From Oceanidesulfovibrio indonesiensis (GTDB taxonomy: Bacteria > Desulfobacterota > Desulfovibrionia > Desulfovibrionales > Desulfovibrionaceae), in NCBI RefSeq assembly GCF_007625075.1, contig NZ_QMIE01000006.1, positions 124,001 through 188,000 of the forward strand: a stretch of 64,000 nt of DNA. Reading direction: 5' to 3'. Under the pieces are notes generated by a model. That model was not told the DNA's origin. It made no database searches and saw only the letters and a list, made by a program, of their open reading frames with translations. Made by a program: the position numbers and the translations under genes. The stretch's first letter is position 1, and each line of letters opens with the position of its first letter. Of this stretch, positions 7,209 through 15,956 are shown one piece after another.

Positions 7209-7907
7209 ATGACCATGGCGGAAACCATTCTTCTCATCGAAGACGATCTCAAGTTGCAGAAGCTCCTGAAGGAGTACCTCGGGTCGTTCGGCTTCGAGCT
7301 GCACGCCGAAGCGCATCCGGAGGACGGGTTGCAGGCGCTGGAACGCATCAAGCCAAGCCTGGTCATCCTGGATGTGATGCTGCCGGGCATGAACGGGTTC
7401 GAGGTGTGCCGGCGCATTCGCCAGGAATCGAGCATCCCCGTGGTGATGCTCACCGCGCGGGGCGAGGTGCCGGACCGGGTTGCGGGGCTGGAGATCGGCG
7501 CGGACGACTACATCCTCAAACCCTTCGAACCGCGTGAGCTGGTCGCACGCATCCAGACGGTGCTGCGCCGCGGCAGGGGGGCGCCGGCCCGGCAGGGGAC
7601 GTTCGGCAGACTCCGTGTGGATTTCGAGGCCCGCACAGCCTATCTTGACGACCGAGACCTTTCGTTGACCACCAGTGAGTTCAACGCCCTTGCGGTAATG
7701 GCCCGGAACGCCGGCAAGGTCGTGAGCCGCGATGTCCTGATGCAGGAACTGCGGGGTCTGGACACGGAATCTTTCAACCGTTCCGTGGACATAGCCATGA
7801 GCCGGTTGCGACACAAGCTCGGCGACAACCCCAAATTTCCGGAATTCATAAAGACAGTGTGGGGCGAGGGGTACATGCTCCTGGCTCCGGATCCGGGCGA
7901 TGCTTGA
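7209..7907 (+). CDS. OmpR/CpxR-family response regulator
   Basis: This 232-residue two-domain regulator has an N-terminal receiver (residues 5-118) with acidic pocket E11/D12/D13, phosphoacceptor D55 in VILDVMLPG, a Thr in VVMLTARG and a Lys in YILKPFEP. A winged-helix DNA-binding domain follows (LTTSEFNALAVMARNAGKVV...SVDIAMSRLRHKLGD). Its stop overlaps the kinase start by 8 bp, so the pair is translationally coupled. A second ATG at 7215 is an equally possible start. The neighbouring LTxxQ lipoprotein suggests envelope stress as the signal. Confidence 0.93.
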   Translation: MTMAETILLIEDDLKLQKLLKEYLGSFGFELHAEAHPEDGLQALERIKPSLVILDVMLPGMNGFEVCRRIRQESSIPVVMLTARGEVPDRVAGLEIGADDYILKPFEPRELVARIQTVLRRGRGAPARQGTFGRLRVDFEARTAYLDDRDLSLTTSEFNALAVMARNAGKVVSRDVLMQELRGLDTESFNRSVDIAMSRLRHKLGDNPKFPEFIKTVWGEGYMLLAPDPGDA

Positions 7908-9210
7908 TTTTCTAAAGCGGTGCGCCCGCTCTCTGTTCACCAGGCTCGCGCTGATCCTCATTCTTGCCGCGGTCGCGCTCCACATAGTCACCGGCGAGCT
8001 GTTCTTCCGATTCCAGCACGACCGGGACACGGCCCTCCGCCGCAACCTGGTGCAGTATGCGCACTTTCTTGCGCAGGAGCTGGGAGATCCTCCGGATCGC
8101 CAACGCGCCCACGAGTTGGGCGAACAGCTCATGATGCGCATTTCCGCGGACGGGCCCGAGCAATGGACGGCGGGTCTGGAGCCGAGCCGCTTTCCCGCGG
8201 AGCGTCTGCGGCAAATGCTGACGAGCGGCAACGTGGAGGTCGCGGGCGTTCACGGATACAGCCGCATTCGCGTGCGAACCGGGCCGGAATCCTCGCTGAC
8301 GTTCGACATATTCCCCTCGCCGGCGGAACGGCAGGACAGATACAGCTTCAGGCTGATATTCCTCGGCGTGATGTGCTTCATCCTGCTCACGGCGTATATC
8401 CTGATGCGCTACCTCCTGCGGCCTGTGCGCTGGCTCACCGAGGGCGCAGCCTCCGTGCGCGATGGATGCCTGAGTTGCCGGGTTTCCGAGAAGAGCAGCG
8501 GCGAACTGCATGACCTGACCCACACCTTCAACCAGATGGTCGCGCGCCTGGAACGTGTGATGCAATCGCAGAAAGGGTTGCTGCTGGCTGTAAGCCACGA
8601 GTTGCGAACGCCGCTGACCCGATTGAAGTTGCAGTTGGAAATGATGGGCGACAAATCCGCTGCTCAAGCCATGCAGGAGGACGTGCATGAAATGGAGCTG
8701 CTCATCAACTCGATTTTGGAGGCAGCCCGCATGCAGCACGATGTCAGCGCACTGAAACGAGAGAAGACGGACATGGTTGCGTTGCTGGCGGATACTGTTC
8801 GGCGCTTTGCGGGTCAGCCGCCAGGGGTGGTTGTGGACCTGCCGGCCGGACAACTCTGGGCCGAGGTGGACCAGGACCGCGTGGCCATCCTCGTCAGCAA
8901 CCTGCTGGATAACGCGCTCAAGTATTCCGGGCAGGACGCCGAACCGGTGGAGCTGCATTGCGCTTCCGAGAACGGCGATATCGTCATTACCGTGCGGGAC
9001 CACGGCATCGGTATACCGGAGGAGGCCGTGGACCGTCTGTTTGAGCCGTTTTTCCGGGTGGACGAGTCGCGCACCAGGGAAAGCGGAGGTTACGGTCTGG
9101 GCCTCAGCCTCTGCCAGGCCATCGTCAGGGCGCACGGCGGCGACATCGCCATAGAGTCCCGGCCGGGCGCAGGAACGACGATTACCGTAACACTGCCCGC
9201 AGCAGGGTGA
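7900..9210 (+). CDS. CpxA-like sensor histidine kinase
   Basis: This 436-residue inner-membrane kinase has a first membrane segment at about residues 14-35 and a periplasmic domain of about 110 residues. The second segment (LIFLGVMCFILLTAYILM) is followed by a HAMP linker. The dimerisation domain has the phospho-acceptor about H233 in LLLAVSHELRTPLTRLKLQ, which closely resembles CpxA. The ATPase domain has N (LLDNALKYSG), DHGIGIP, and GGYGLGLSL boxes. It is the partner of the regulator at 7209. The periplasmic part has no recognisable ligand domain. Confidence 0.93.
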   Translation: MLDFLKRCARSLFTRLALILILAAVALHIVTGELFFRFQHDRDTALRRNLVQYAHFLAQELGDPPDRQRAHELGEQLMMRISADGPEQWTAGLEPSRFPAERLRQMLTSGNVEVAGVHGYSRIRVRTGPESSLTFDIFPSPAERQDRYSFRLIFLGVMCFILLTAYILMRYLLRPVRWLTEGAASVRDGCLSCRVSEKSSGELHDLTHTFNQMVARLERVMQSQKGLLLAVSHELRTPLTRLKLQLEMMGDKSAAQAMQEDVHEMELLINSILEAARMQHDVSALKREKTDMVALLADTVRRFAGQPPGVVVDLPAGQLWAEVDQDRVAILVSNLLDNALKYSGQDAEPVELHCASENGDIVITVRDHGIGIPEEAVDRLFEPFFRVDESRTRESGGYGLGLSLCQAIVRAHGGDIAIESRPGAGTTITVTLPAAG

Positions 9211-9483
9211 GGAAAAGCACCACAGGTTCTCATGTGTCCCTGCGGCTTCAGCGTGCCTGTTCGGAGGTTGAATATCATTGCGTATCCTCCTCTGTGCGGG
9301 ACGTGCCCCTTCTTGGCTGCAGAATACAATAGCTACTGGTGAGATAGATGCTGGAACGGTTGCCACAGGCAAAGAGGGCCTGGTCAATGGGCAATGCATA
9401 CATTGCAACGTTTACAGCGTGAGGAAATCGATGTAGCGGAGAGTTTGGTTGTAGGATCCAGGACTCCATGAAATGAGGAGCAG

Positions 9484-10164
9484 ATGCCAAACAGAATAGA
9501 ATTCAGACTCTCCTGCGCAGGTCGGAAAGAACTTGTCTACGCAATATATCCCGGGACGAATTCATTCGAGACGAATGTTGCGCTGAATCGTGAAGATTTT
9601 CATATCCCGCCATGCAGAAAGGGGTACTCTGATCAATGCCTTTCAGCGTTGAACATGCTGCCCATAATAGTGTGGTTCAAGAAAGCCATCTCGTTTGACG
9701 AAGTCACGTTGAAGTTGTGTCGGAATAACTTTTGTGCATTCAATACATTGCCGTTGTCGAACGCTGGATTCATTCTGTCGTTCTACGCCCTGGTGTTTTC
9801 CGATTGTCCATGCTTTTCTCGATATCGTTATGTTATTGAGAATACACGAATCAGTCTGGATGCCAAAAGCTTCATGTTCATATTGCTGACGAGTTCTGCA
9901 ATGCATGAGCTGTTCGAGTCAGATTCTACGACAATGGCCAAGGTGATTCACGACGTGAAGCATTCCATTCGCGATATCAAGGAAACTTTGCATGATGTCA
10001 TACAATTTTCCAAATCTATAACTGAAAAAGACGCCATGGTTAACTCATTGGTGAGCATCTTCAACCTGAACATGTTCGCAGAGATGTCTCTGGAACAGTT
10101 GATCAGGGATATACGCAGGAATTACTTCGATGGCCAACCCGGAACTACGCCTATACGACATTAA
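9484..10164 (+). CDS. Uncharacterised AT-rich gene, possibly DUF6901-like
   Basis: This 226-residue protein follows GAGGAGCAG. Base composition is visibly more AT-rich than all neighbours, so recent transfer is plausible. The first half (CRKGYSDQCLSALNMLPIIV, then WFKKAISFDEVTL, then FILSFYALVFSDCPCF) recalls from memory the layout of DUF6901 proteins: a Cys pair, a V/I-rich helix, an S-x-E-x-V strand, then a GLI...SGCP helix. That assignment needs a profile search. The last 90 residues form helices (MAKVIHDVKHSIRDIKETL) unlike that family and may be a coiled-coil interaction domain. No membrane segment or signal peptide is clear. Function unknown. Confidence 0.6.
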   Translation: MPNRIEFRLSCAGRKELVYAIYPGTNSFETNVALNREDFHIPPCRKGYSDQCLSALNMLPIIVWFKKAISFDEVTLKLCRNNFCAFNTLPLSNAGFILSFYALVFSDCPCFSRYRYVIENTRISLDAKSFMFILLTSSAMHELFESDSTTMAKVIHDVKHSIRDIKETLHDVIQFSKSITEKDAMVNSLVSIFNLNMFAEMSLEQLIRDIRRNYFDGQPGTTPIRH

Positions 10165-10253
10165 TGCGTCGGCAGATGTACATCATTGCTGCGGTTTTGT
10201 GATTTCAAGGGCTTTTCGCGACAGCGCCTCTGAGCGCGCTCCTCAAAGGCTTC

Positions 10254-10285
10254 GAGCCACCCCTGCGTTCGGGGGTGCCCGGCTC
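10254..10285 (+). terminator. Stem-loop downstream of the 9484 gene
   Basis: GAGCC-ACCCC pairs with GGGGGT-gccc-GGCTC around a seven-base loop. There is no T run, so it is only a possible terminator. The rest of 10165-10404 shows no gene. Confidence 0.3.
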
Positions 10286-10404
10286 TCAAGGCTTCGCAAT
10301 GGAAGTTGTTTATGGTATGACCGCGCATCGTTTAGCTTGGACGTGTTTATAGTCCGTGAAATTCCGGTTTGATCCTGTGTACGCGATAGAAAAGGTGTGA
10401 CGGC

Positions 10405-10827
10405 GTGACGCTCGATTCGATTCTTTCCATTGCGGCCCTTATCGGGATAGCCATCTCGGTTCTGGCCGCATACAAGCATGATGCCAGGCTGCAAGCGAAG
10501 CATAGCGATGTGAAGTCCTACAAGTGGGGATACTTCCTCGGCTATTTCAGCATCATTCCCTTTACCATGCTCCTGATCATCGTGGAGATTGCCAAAGTGT
10601 ATTCAGATCAGCAACCGAGCGAAGACGTTCAGGAGTTGCTGAATTATACGATCCCGTATGGGATTCTGGGCATCTTCGTGATTCTGCGTTTTCGGTTGGC
10701 CCTCATCCTCCATACGCTCTATCTGATGAATCCGGTGATATGGATCATCAACGGCTTTTATCTGAAGAACAGATGGCATGAACTCAAGAAGGTCATGAGC
10801 GTAGGCCGGAAGGATTCCGAATCGTAG
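10405..10827 (+). CDS. Small four-helix membrane protein of unknown function
   Basis: This 140-residue protein starts at GTG 10405 behind AAAGGTGTGACGGC. Hydrophobic stretches lie near residues 4-22, 47-67, 80-100 and 102-122, and loops such as KHDARLQAKHSDVKSYK are basic. The C-terminus is charged. No family is recognised. It follows the AT-rich gene at 9484 in the same direction, 240 bp away, so co-transcription is uncertain. Confidence 0.6.
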   Translation: MTLDSILSIAALIGIAISVLAAYKHDARLQAKHSDVKSYKWGYFLGYFSIIPFTMLLIIVEIAKVYSDQQPSEDVQELLNYTIPYGILGIFVILRFRLALILHTLYLMNPVIWIINGFYLKNRWHELKKVMSVGRKDSES

Positions 10828-11071
10828 CGCTGGCCGACACGCGACGCCCAGTCATCTTCTGGCCGGATTCAACCCAGGTTCTCCGGGCCGGCCAACGACT
10901 ACAAAGGAGGCGGGAGTCCGGGCATGCGAACGTCACGCCGAGACTGCATCGGACACTCCGGCGTATTACCGTTCAGGACTGACCGCGAGTGTGCACTTGC
11001 TGTCGTGCAAACGCAGAGGGCCGGGCTCGCCCCCCTTTCGAAGCGACAGCCGCTGTGCCGCGTTCTGCTGA

Positions 11072-12055
11072 CTACCCCGCTGCCTTGGCCAACTCTTCGC
11101 GAAGCATTCCCCTGAACAGCGGGATCTTGTAGCCGTTCTTGCTCATGGGCTTGGCGTCGGCCACGGCGGTCTCCACGGCCTCGGCAATGCTATCCGCCCT
11201 GAGCTCCTTGTCGATTATTGCCTCCTCCAGCTTCCGGCAGCGCCACGGGATGGGCGCGGCGCCGGAGTATACGGCGCGACCGGAAACCACGGTCTTGCCA
11301 TCCATGGCCAGAGCCAGAGCCACGCCGGCTAGGGCGAAGTCCCAGGCTCGGCGGGCGCGGACTTTGCGGTACGTGTTGTGGAAGCGGGGCGCCTCGGGCG
11401 GCGCGGGGATGTCCACGGACACGATGAACTCGTCGCGCTCGATTGTGGTTTCGCGGGTGGGGTCGTCCTCCGGCAGCACGAAGATGTCTGCGAGCTTCTC
11501 TGTGCGCTGGCCGCCGGGGCCCAAGATGGTCACGGAGGCGTCCAGCGCCATGAGCGCCGGCGCAGTGTCCGACGGATGCACGATGAAGCAGTTCTGGCCG
11601 CCGAAGATGCAGTGGAACTGGTTCTCCCCGCCTACGGCATAGCAGATCGGCCCACCTTTGCGGATGCAGTCGAACTCGCCGCGGTAGTACCAGCAGCGGG
11701 GTTTCTGGCAGATGTTGCCGCCGATGGTGCCCTGGTTGCGCAGCTGCGGACTGCCCACCTCGGAGGCCGCCTGGGCCAGGCCGGGAAAGCGCGCCTGCAC
11801 GAGCTCGCTCTCTGCGATATCGGTCAGGGTGGTCATGGAACCTATCCGCAGCCCGCCGCCGTTCGTCTCCTGAACGCCGGAAAGCTCCCCGGCGAGGGCG
11901 GAAAGCGAAACGATCTTGTCGACGCGCACGATGTGTTCGCGCAGGCAGGTGAGCAGGTCGGAACCTCCGCCGTGGACCATTGCGCCTTCGGTTCTGAGGG
12001 CATCCACGGCGTCGGCCACGGACTTGGGCCGGGCGTATTCGAAGGGTGCGAACAT
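11072..12055 (-). CDS. Aldehyde oxidoreductase FAD-binding subunit (PaoB-like)
   Basis: This 327-residue subunit of the xanthine-oxidase family carries FAD and passes electrons between the iron-sulfur subunit and the acceptor. FAD motifs VHGGGSDLL and QGTIGGNICQ are present. Between them and the C-terminal domain is a Cys-rich insert: CWYYRGEFDC, KGGPICYAVG, FHCIFGG and QNC. In PaoB and 4-hydroxybenzoyl-CoA reductase such an insert binds an extra [4Fe-4S] cluster. It is the last gene of a three-gene operon, 17 bp after the molybdenum subunit. The substrate cannot be read from sequence; aldehydes are most likely. Confidence 0.85.
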   Translation of the reverse strand: MFAPFEYARPKSVADAVDALRTEGAMVHGGGSDLLTCLREHIVRVDKIVSLSALAGELSGVQETNGGGLRIGSMTTLTDIAESELVQARFPGLAQAASEVGSPQLRNQGTIGGNICQKPRCWYYRGEFDCIRKGGPICYAVGGENQFHCIFGGQNCFIVHPSDTAPALMALDASVTILGPGGQRTEKLADIFVLPEDDPTRETTIERDEFIVSVDIPAPPEAPRFHNTYRKVRARRAWDFALAGVALALAMDGKTVVSGRAVYSGAAPIPWRCRKLEEAIIDKELRADSIAEAVETAVADAKPMSKNGYKIPLFRGMLREELAKAAG

Positions 12056-12072
12056 GGCGAGGCTCCTTGCGG

Positions 12073-14385
12073 TCAGGTCTTGTCGGCGATTCTGGCCGCC
12101 AAGGTCGAGGGGTTGATGGGGGTTTCGAACATGCGCACGCCCACGGCGTCGTAGACCGCGTTGGCGATTGCCGATGCCGTGGGCACGGTGACGGGTTCGC
12201 CAAGTCCTTTTGCGCCGGTGCTGTTGGCCTGGTCGTCCGGCATCTCAATGGGCTCGGAGACGGTGTCCGGAGCGACATCAAGCGCGGTGGGCAGCTTGTA
12301 GTCGTGCCAGTTCCTGTTGCAGAGTTTGCCGGTCCTGGAGTCCAGCACGCGCATCTCCGTGGCGGCCAGTCCTATGCCCATGGCGATGCCGCCGATCACC
12401 TGGCAGTCGTACGTGAGGCGGTCCATGACGCGGCCGGATTCATGGGCGGCCACGAAGCGCAGCAGATCGACCTCGCCGGTCAGGGTGTTCACTTCCACTT
12501 CGCAGAACTGCGCACCGAACGGGACCACGACCTTGTCCTCGGGGTTGGGTTTCTTGTGGCCCACACCGATGACGACTTTCTGCGTTGCCAGCCGGCTGAG
12601 CGCAGTGATGTCCACGGAATTGGACGAATCTCCTTTGGTGTGGATGGCGCGGCCGGCGAAGACGAGGTTCTCCGGTGATTCTTCCAGATCTTCCGCAGCC
12701 ATTTCCATGAGCTGCTCCTTGACCTTGAGGCAGGCCATGCGCACGGCCGGAGATTCGCTCGGCACGGTCTTGGAGCCGCCGGAAGGCGGCGTGTATTGAG
12801 TGGTGCCGGTGTCCGCGTTTTCAATCTGTACGGAGTCGTGGTCCACACCCATTTCCTCGGCCACCACCAGGGCCATGATTGTCTTGGTGCCGGTGCCGAT
12901 GTCGGAAGCGCCCATGTTGAGGTTCACGGAACCGTCGGCAAAGAGTCTGACCACCACGGTGGAGGGCGGCCAGCCGCCGCCCACGAACCAGTTGCAGGCG
13001 GCCATGCCCACGCCGCGCCGCACCGTCGCGTTCTTGTCCTGAGCGGCGGTGCGCTTCCTGGACTCCTGCCAGCCGAAGACCTCGGCGCCTTTCCTGATAC
13101 ACTCTGCAAGGCCGGTGGTGGTGTACTCCGGGTTGCCCTCCCGGGCCTGGGAGTAGAGGGGGATGTTCTTGAGGCGCAGGTCCACCGGGTCCATGCCGAT
13201 TTCGCGGGCCAGGGCGTCCATCATCTGCTCCATGGCCCAGTTCCCCTGGGGGTACCCGGGAGCGCGGAACGGCCTGGCCGGCCCGGCGTTGATATACACG
13301 TCCGTAAGCTTTGTCGTCACGTTGGGGCAGGTGTAGAGGTCCTTGATCTGCCAGTCCACGAGCGAGGTGCCGCCGGCCGGGTAGGCGCCGGAGGCGCCCA
13401 CGCCAGAGAACTCGAGCGCCGTCAGCGCGCCGCCCTTCTTGACGCCGGCCTTGAGGTGCATGGACAGGGCAGGGCGGTTGCCCATGTCCAGGAAGGTGTG
13501 CTCCCGGGTGTGGAAGAATTTGACCGGCCGTTTGGCTTGCCTGGCCAGCAAGGCGGCGATGATGGAATATTTTGAGGTCCGCAGCTTGGAGCCAAATCCG
13601 CCGCCCACGTAGTGGCCGATGACCCGGACACGGGACAGCGGCATGCCCAGCACCTCGGCAATGCGGGATTGCACCGCATACACCCCCTGGGTGGATTCCC
13701 ATATGGTGAGATCGTCGCCGTCCCAGCGCGCCACGCAGCCGTGGAGTTCGATAGGAGTGTGCAGTTCGGCCTGGGTGCGATAGTCATATTCCAGAACCGT
13801 GTCGGCCTCGGAGAACCCGGCTGCCACGTCGCCGCGTGCGTACTCCTCTTCCTGCACGATGTTGCCATGGGGGTGAACCCTGGAAGCCCGCGCGTTGAGG
13901 GCTTCGCGCTCGTCCGAAACAAAAGGCATGAGCTCCCACTGCGGTTTCATCGCACGGATGGCGTCATGCGCCTTGTACGGCGTGTTCGCTGCCACTGCGG
14001 CCACGATCCAGCCTTCGTATCGGGCGTTGCGGTCCAGGAGGCTTACCTCCATGTCCTCGTAAGACCATTTGAGGTCTGCTTGAGGCGAGTCCGGAGTGAT
14101 GACGGCGTGCACCCCGTCCATCTTTTCCGCCTCGGATACGTCCAGGCTCTTGAGCAGGGCGTTCGGATGCGGGCTGGCGAGGGAGGCGGCGTAGAGCATG
14201 TCCGGCAATGTGACGTCAGATGGATATACGGCCGCGCCGCTGATACGCTCGTAGCCGTCCACGCGGGGCTTGCGTGTGCCTACCGCATTCGTGTCGGACC
14301 ACGGGGCCGGCTCCTTGCCCGGTTCCGGCACCTGCGGGTAAGGATTCCCGGCTTCATAATAGAGAGTTGATTTTCTGGCGCTCAT
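12073..14385 (-). CDS. Aldehyde oxidoreductase molybdopterin subunit (PaoC-like)
   Basis: This 770-residue catalytic subunit binds the molybdenum cofactor; xanthine-oxidase-family members hydroxylate aldehydes or N-heterocycles. Visible family blocks include GTRKPRVDGYERISG near the start, HGCVARWDGDDLTIWESTQG (as HGCVARWDGD and LTIWESTQGV), VGGGFGSKL, ASDIGTGTKTIMALVVAEE and GAKGLGEP, where the Glu would be the catalytic base. There is no signal peptide of its own, so export would rely on the TAT signal of its small subunit, as for PaoABC. The gene order is small-molybdenum-FAD, unlike E. coli paoABC. No XdhC/PaoD-type maturation gene is nearby. Confidence 0.88.
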   Translation of the reverse strand: MSARKSTLYYEAGNPYPQVPEPGKEPAPWSDTNAVGTRKPRVDGYERISGAAVYPSDVTLPDMLYAASLASPHPNALLKSLDVSEAEKMDGVHAVITPDSPQADLKWSYEDMEVSLLDRNARYEGWIVAAVAANTPYKAHDAIRAMKPQWELMPFVSDEREALNARASRVHPHGNIVQEEEYARGDVAAGFSEADTVLEYDYRTQAELHTPIELHGCVARWDGDDLTIWESTQGVYAVQSRIAEVLGMPLSRVRVIGHYVGGGFGSKLRTSKYSIIAALLARQAKRPVKFFHTREHTFLDMGNRPALSMHLKAGVKKGGALTALEFSGVGASGAYPAGGTSLVDWQIKDLYTCPNVTTKLTDVYINAGPARPFRAPGYPQGNWAMEQMMDALAREIGMDPVDLRLKNIPLYSQAREGNPEYTTTGLAECIRKGAEVFGWQESRKRTAAQDKNATVRRGVGMAACNWFVGGGWPPSTVVVRLFADGSVNLNMGASDIGTGTKTIMALVVAEEMGVDHDSVQIENADTGTTQYTPPSGGSKTVPSESPAVRMACLKVKEQLMEMAAEDLEESPENLVFAGRAIHTKGDSSNSVDITALSRLATQKVVIGVGHKKPNPEDKVVVPFGAQFCEVEVNTLTGEVDLLRFVAAHESGRVMDRLTYDCQVIGGIAMGIGLAATEMRVLDSRTGKLCNRNWHDYKLPTALDVAPDTVSEPIEMPDDQANSTGAKGLGEPVTVPTASAIANAVYDAVGVRMFETPINPSTLAARIADKT

Positions 14386-14403
14386 CAGAAATCTCCCGGG
14401 TTG

Positions 14404-15075
14404 CTATCCCTGCTTCTTGGCGGCGCTTTCCACCGCCTTGAATATATTGTTGTACGTGCCGCAGCGGCAGAGGTTGCCGCTCATGCCGATGCGGATCTCG
14501 TCGAACGAGGGCTGCGGGTTCTTGCGAAGCAACCCTTCGGCAGCCACCACCTGGCCAGGCGTGCAGTATCCGCACTGGTAGGCGTCGTGCTCAAGGAAGG
14601 CCTGCTGAACAGGCCCGAGTTCTTCGTCCGGGCCGAGCAACCCTTCCGTGCTTTCCACACGTTTGCCCGAGGCCTCCACAGCGAGCGTCAGGCAGGCGTA
14701 GCGGGGGATATCTTCCAGAAGCACGGTGCATGCGCCGCACTCGCCGCGACCGCATCCTTCCTTCGGGCCGGTTATGCCCAGCTCCTCGCGCATCACGTAG
14801 AGCAACGTCCAGCGGGGCTCCACGAGCAGTCGGTAGGCGCGGCCGTTTATGGACAACGAAACAGGAACCATGCCCTGAATATCGGACGGCGGGTTTTCGT
14901 CCGGGTCCTGCGCCTGGGCGTGACGGGCGGCGGCGGTCGTCATGGCAACGGCCATGGCGCCTGCCCCAATGGACTTTATGAAATTGCGACGGGAAAAGCC
15001 GCCGGCGCCGTCACCCCGACGGGTTTCCGAGCAACGGCAACGGTGGTGTTTTCCTGGAAGATCGGAACGGGACAT
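14404..15075 (-). CDS. Aldehyde oxidoreductase [2Fe-2S] subunit with TAT signal (PaoA-like)
   Basis: This 223-residue protein starts at ATG 15075 behind GAGGAGG. A twin-arginine signal (FSRRNFIKSIGAGAMAVAMT, then AAARHAQAQ) sends the folded complex to the periplasm. Two [2Fe-2S] clusters are bound by CGRGECGAC plus a later Cys, and by CGYCTPG with CRCG. About 20 extra residues lie before the Arg pair. It is the first gene of the operon with the molybdenum and FAD subunits. The electron acceptor may be a periplasmic cytochrome, which is inference. Confidence 0.9.
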   Translation of the reverse strand: MSRSDLPGKHHRCRCSETRRGDGAGGFSRRNFIKSIGAGAMAVAMTTAAARHAQAQDPDENPPSDIQGMVPVSLSINGRAYRLLVEPRWTLLYVMREELGITGPKEGCGRGECGACTVLLEDIPRYACLTLAVEASGKRVESTEGLLGPDEELGPVQQAFLEHDAYQCGYCTPGQVVAAEGLLRKNPQPSFDEIRIGMSGNLCRCGTYNNIFKAVESAAKKQG

Positions 15076-15251
15076 TGCGCCTCCTCGATAGACGTCCTGA
15101 TGGCAGCACCAACGCACGCATAGGTGAACGGCGGTTGGCAGGGGAAATGGATAAGACAGAACAATTCTATCGTAAAAAGGCGGGAGGTGGCACACCGGAG
15201 CAGAATGTGCGTCGGGTGGATATCGGGGCAGGCGGACAGGAAATCGAAGAC

Positions 15252-15290
15252 AAGGAAAAGCCCCCGCATCCGAATGGACACAGGGGCGTT
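15252..15290 (-). terminator. Terminator after the nitroreductase-fold gene
   Basis: On the minus strand GCCCC and GGGGC pair around an 18-base loop and are followed by TTTTCCTT. It lies just beyond the stop at 15318 and upstream of the aldehyde oxidoreductase operon. Confidence 0.55.
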
Positions 15291-15317
15291 TGCAAACATC
15301 GACACATCAGAAAAATG

Positions 15318-15956
15318 CTATGCAGGTAATCCCACCGTCTGCGCGAGCATGATGTGTTGCGTGGCGGTCAGGCTCATCTCTTTGCGCAATGCTTCGCGGT
15401 CTATCCAGTCCCGAACCACGTTGCCCAGGCCATTTGCGGCGCAGTAGAGCGCCACGTTCTGGCAGATGCATCCCACGGTGAAAGCGGCGATGACCGGCTT
15501 GCGGGAGTCCTCGATACGGCCCATGCGGTCGAAGTCCGCAACGTAGACGAGGTTGGCCGCGGCCGTGTCCACAAAGGGTTGCGAGCCGGTGAGGTGGCGG
15601 ATGTCGCGGGTGTGGATAGTGTCCAGGGAATGGGATGTAGCGTCATATCGGAAGAGGCCGTTTGCCATGGCGACGTAGATGTCCGTCTCCCGGCTGTCGT
15701 GAGCGGAAGGGGCGGTGCGCTTGCCGGAATCCTCGCGGTTCACGCCGAAGCCGGCCCAGAGCAGGCCAGCCAGGGCGGCCTCATCGAGCGGACCTTCGGC
15801 ATATGCGCGGGTGGAACGTCTGTTTTCCAGCGCATGTTGCAAGGAACCCTCCACCGCGGGCTGCGGCAAGGAGTCCGATGCCGCTCTGGACACGCCGGAG
15901 CCGGCAAGGACAGCCGCGCCGGCAAGGGCCGTATGGATGAAACGCCTTCTTTTCAT
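15318..15956 (-). CDS. Exported nitroreductase-family (SagB-type) protein
   Basis: This 212-residue protein begins with a TAT-like or Sec signal (MKRRRFIHTALAGAAVLAGS). The mature part has the nitroreductase signature: HALENRRSTRAYAEGPLDEA (the RRSxRxY FMN-binding start), AGFGVNR, RTAPSAHDSRETDIYVA, and a C-terminal GLGNVVRDWID with MLAQTVGLP. It fits the SagB/ThcOx-like branch of flavin oxidoreductases. Substrate unknown. It runs in the same direction as the aldehyde oxidoreductase genes but is separated from them by a terminator. Confidence 0.8.
   Translation of the reverse strand: MKRRRFIHTALAGAAVLAGSGVSRAASDSLPQPAVEGSLQHALENRRSTRAYAEGPLDEAALAGLLWAGFGVNREDSGKRTAPSAHDSRETDIYVAMANGLFRYDATSHSLDTIHTRDIRHLTGSQPFVDTAAANLVYVADFDRMGRIEDSRKPVIAAFTVGCICQNVALYCAANGLGNVVRDWIDREALRKEMSLTATQHIMLAQTVGLPA

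Noticed and set aside
10860-11070. Molybdenum cofactor riboswitch near the aldehyde oxidoreductase genes
   Set aside because: A GC-rich foldable stretch is present, but it lies at the 3' end of that operon and the conserved Moco motif could not be recognised; nothing was found upstream of 15075 or moaC either.
10924-11115. 63-codon frame after a strong AAAGGAGG
   Set aside because: The ATG is too far (13 bases) from that site, the translation has no structure, and the frame overlaps the end of the aldehyde oxidoreductase gene.
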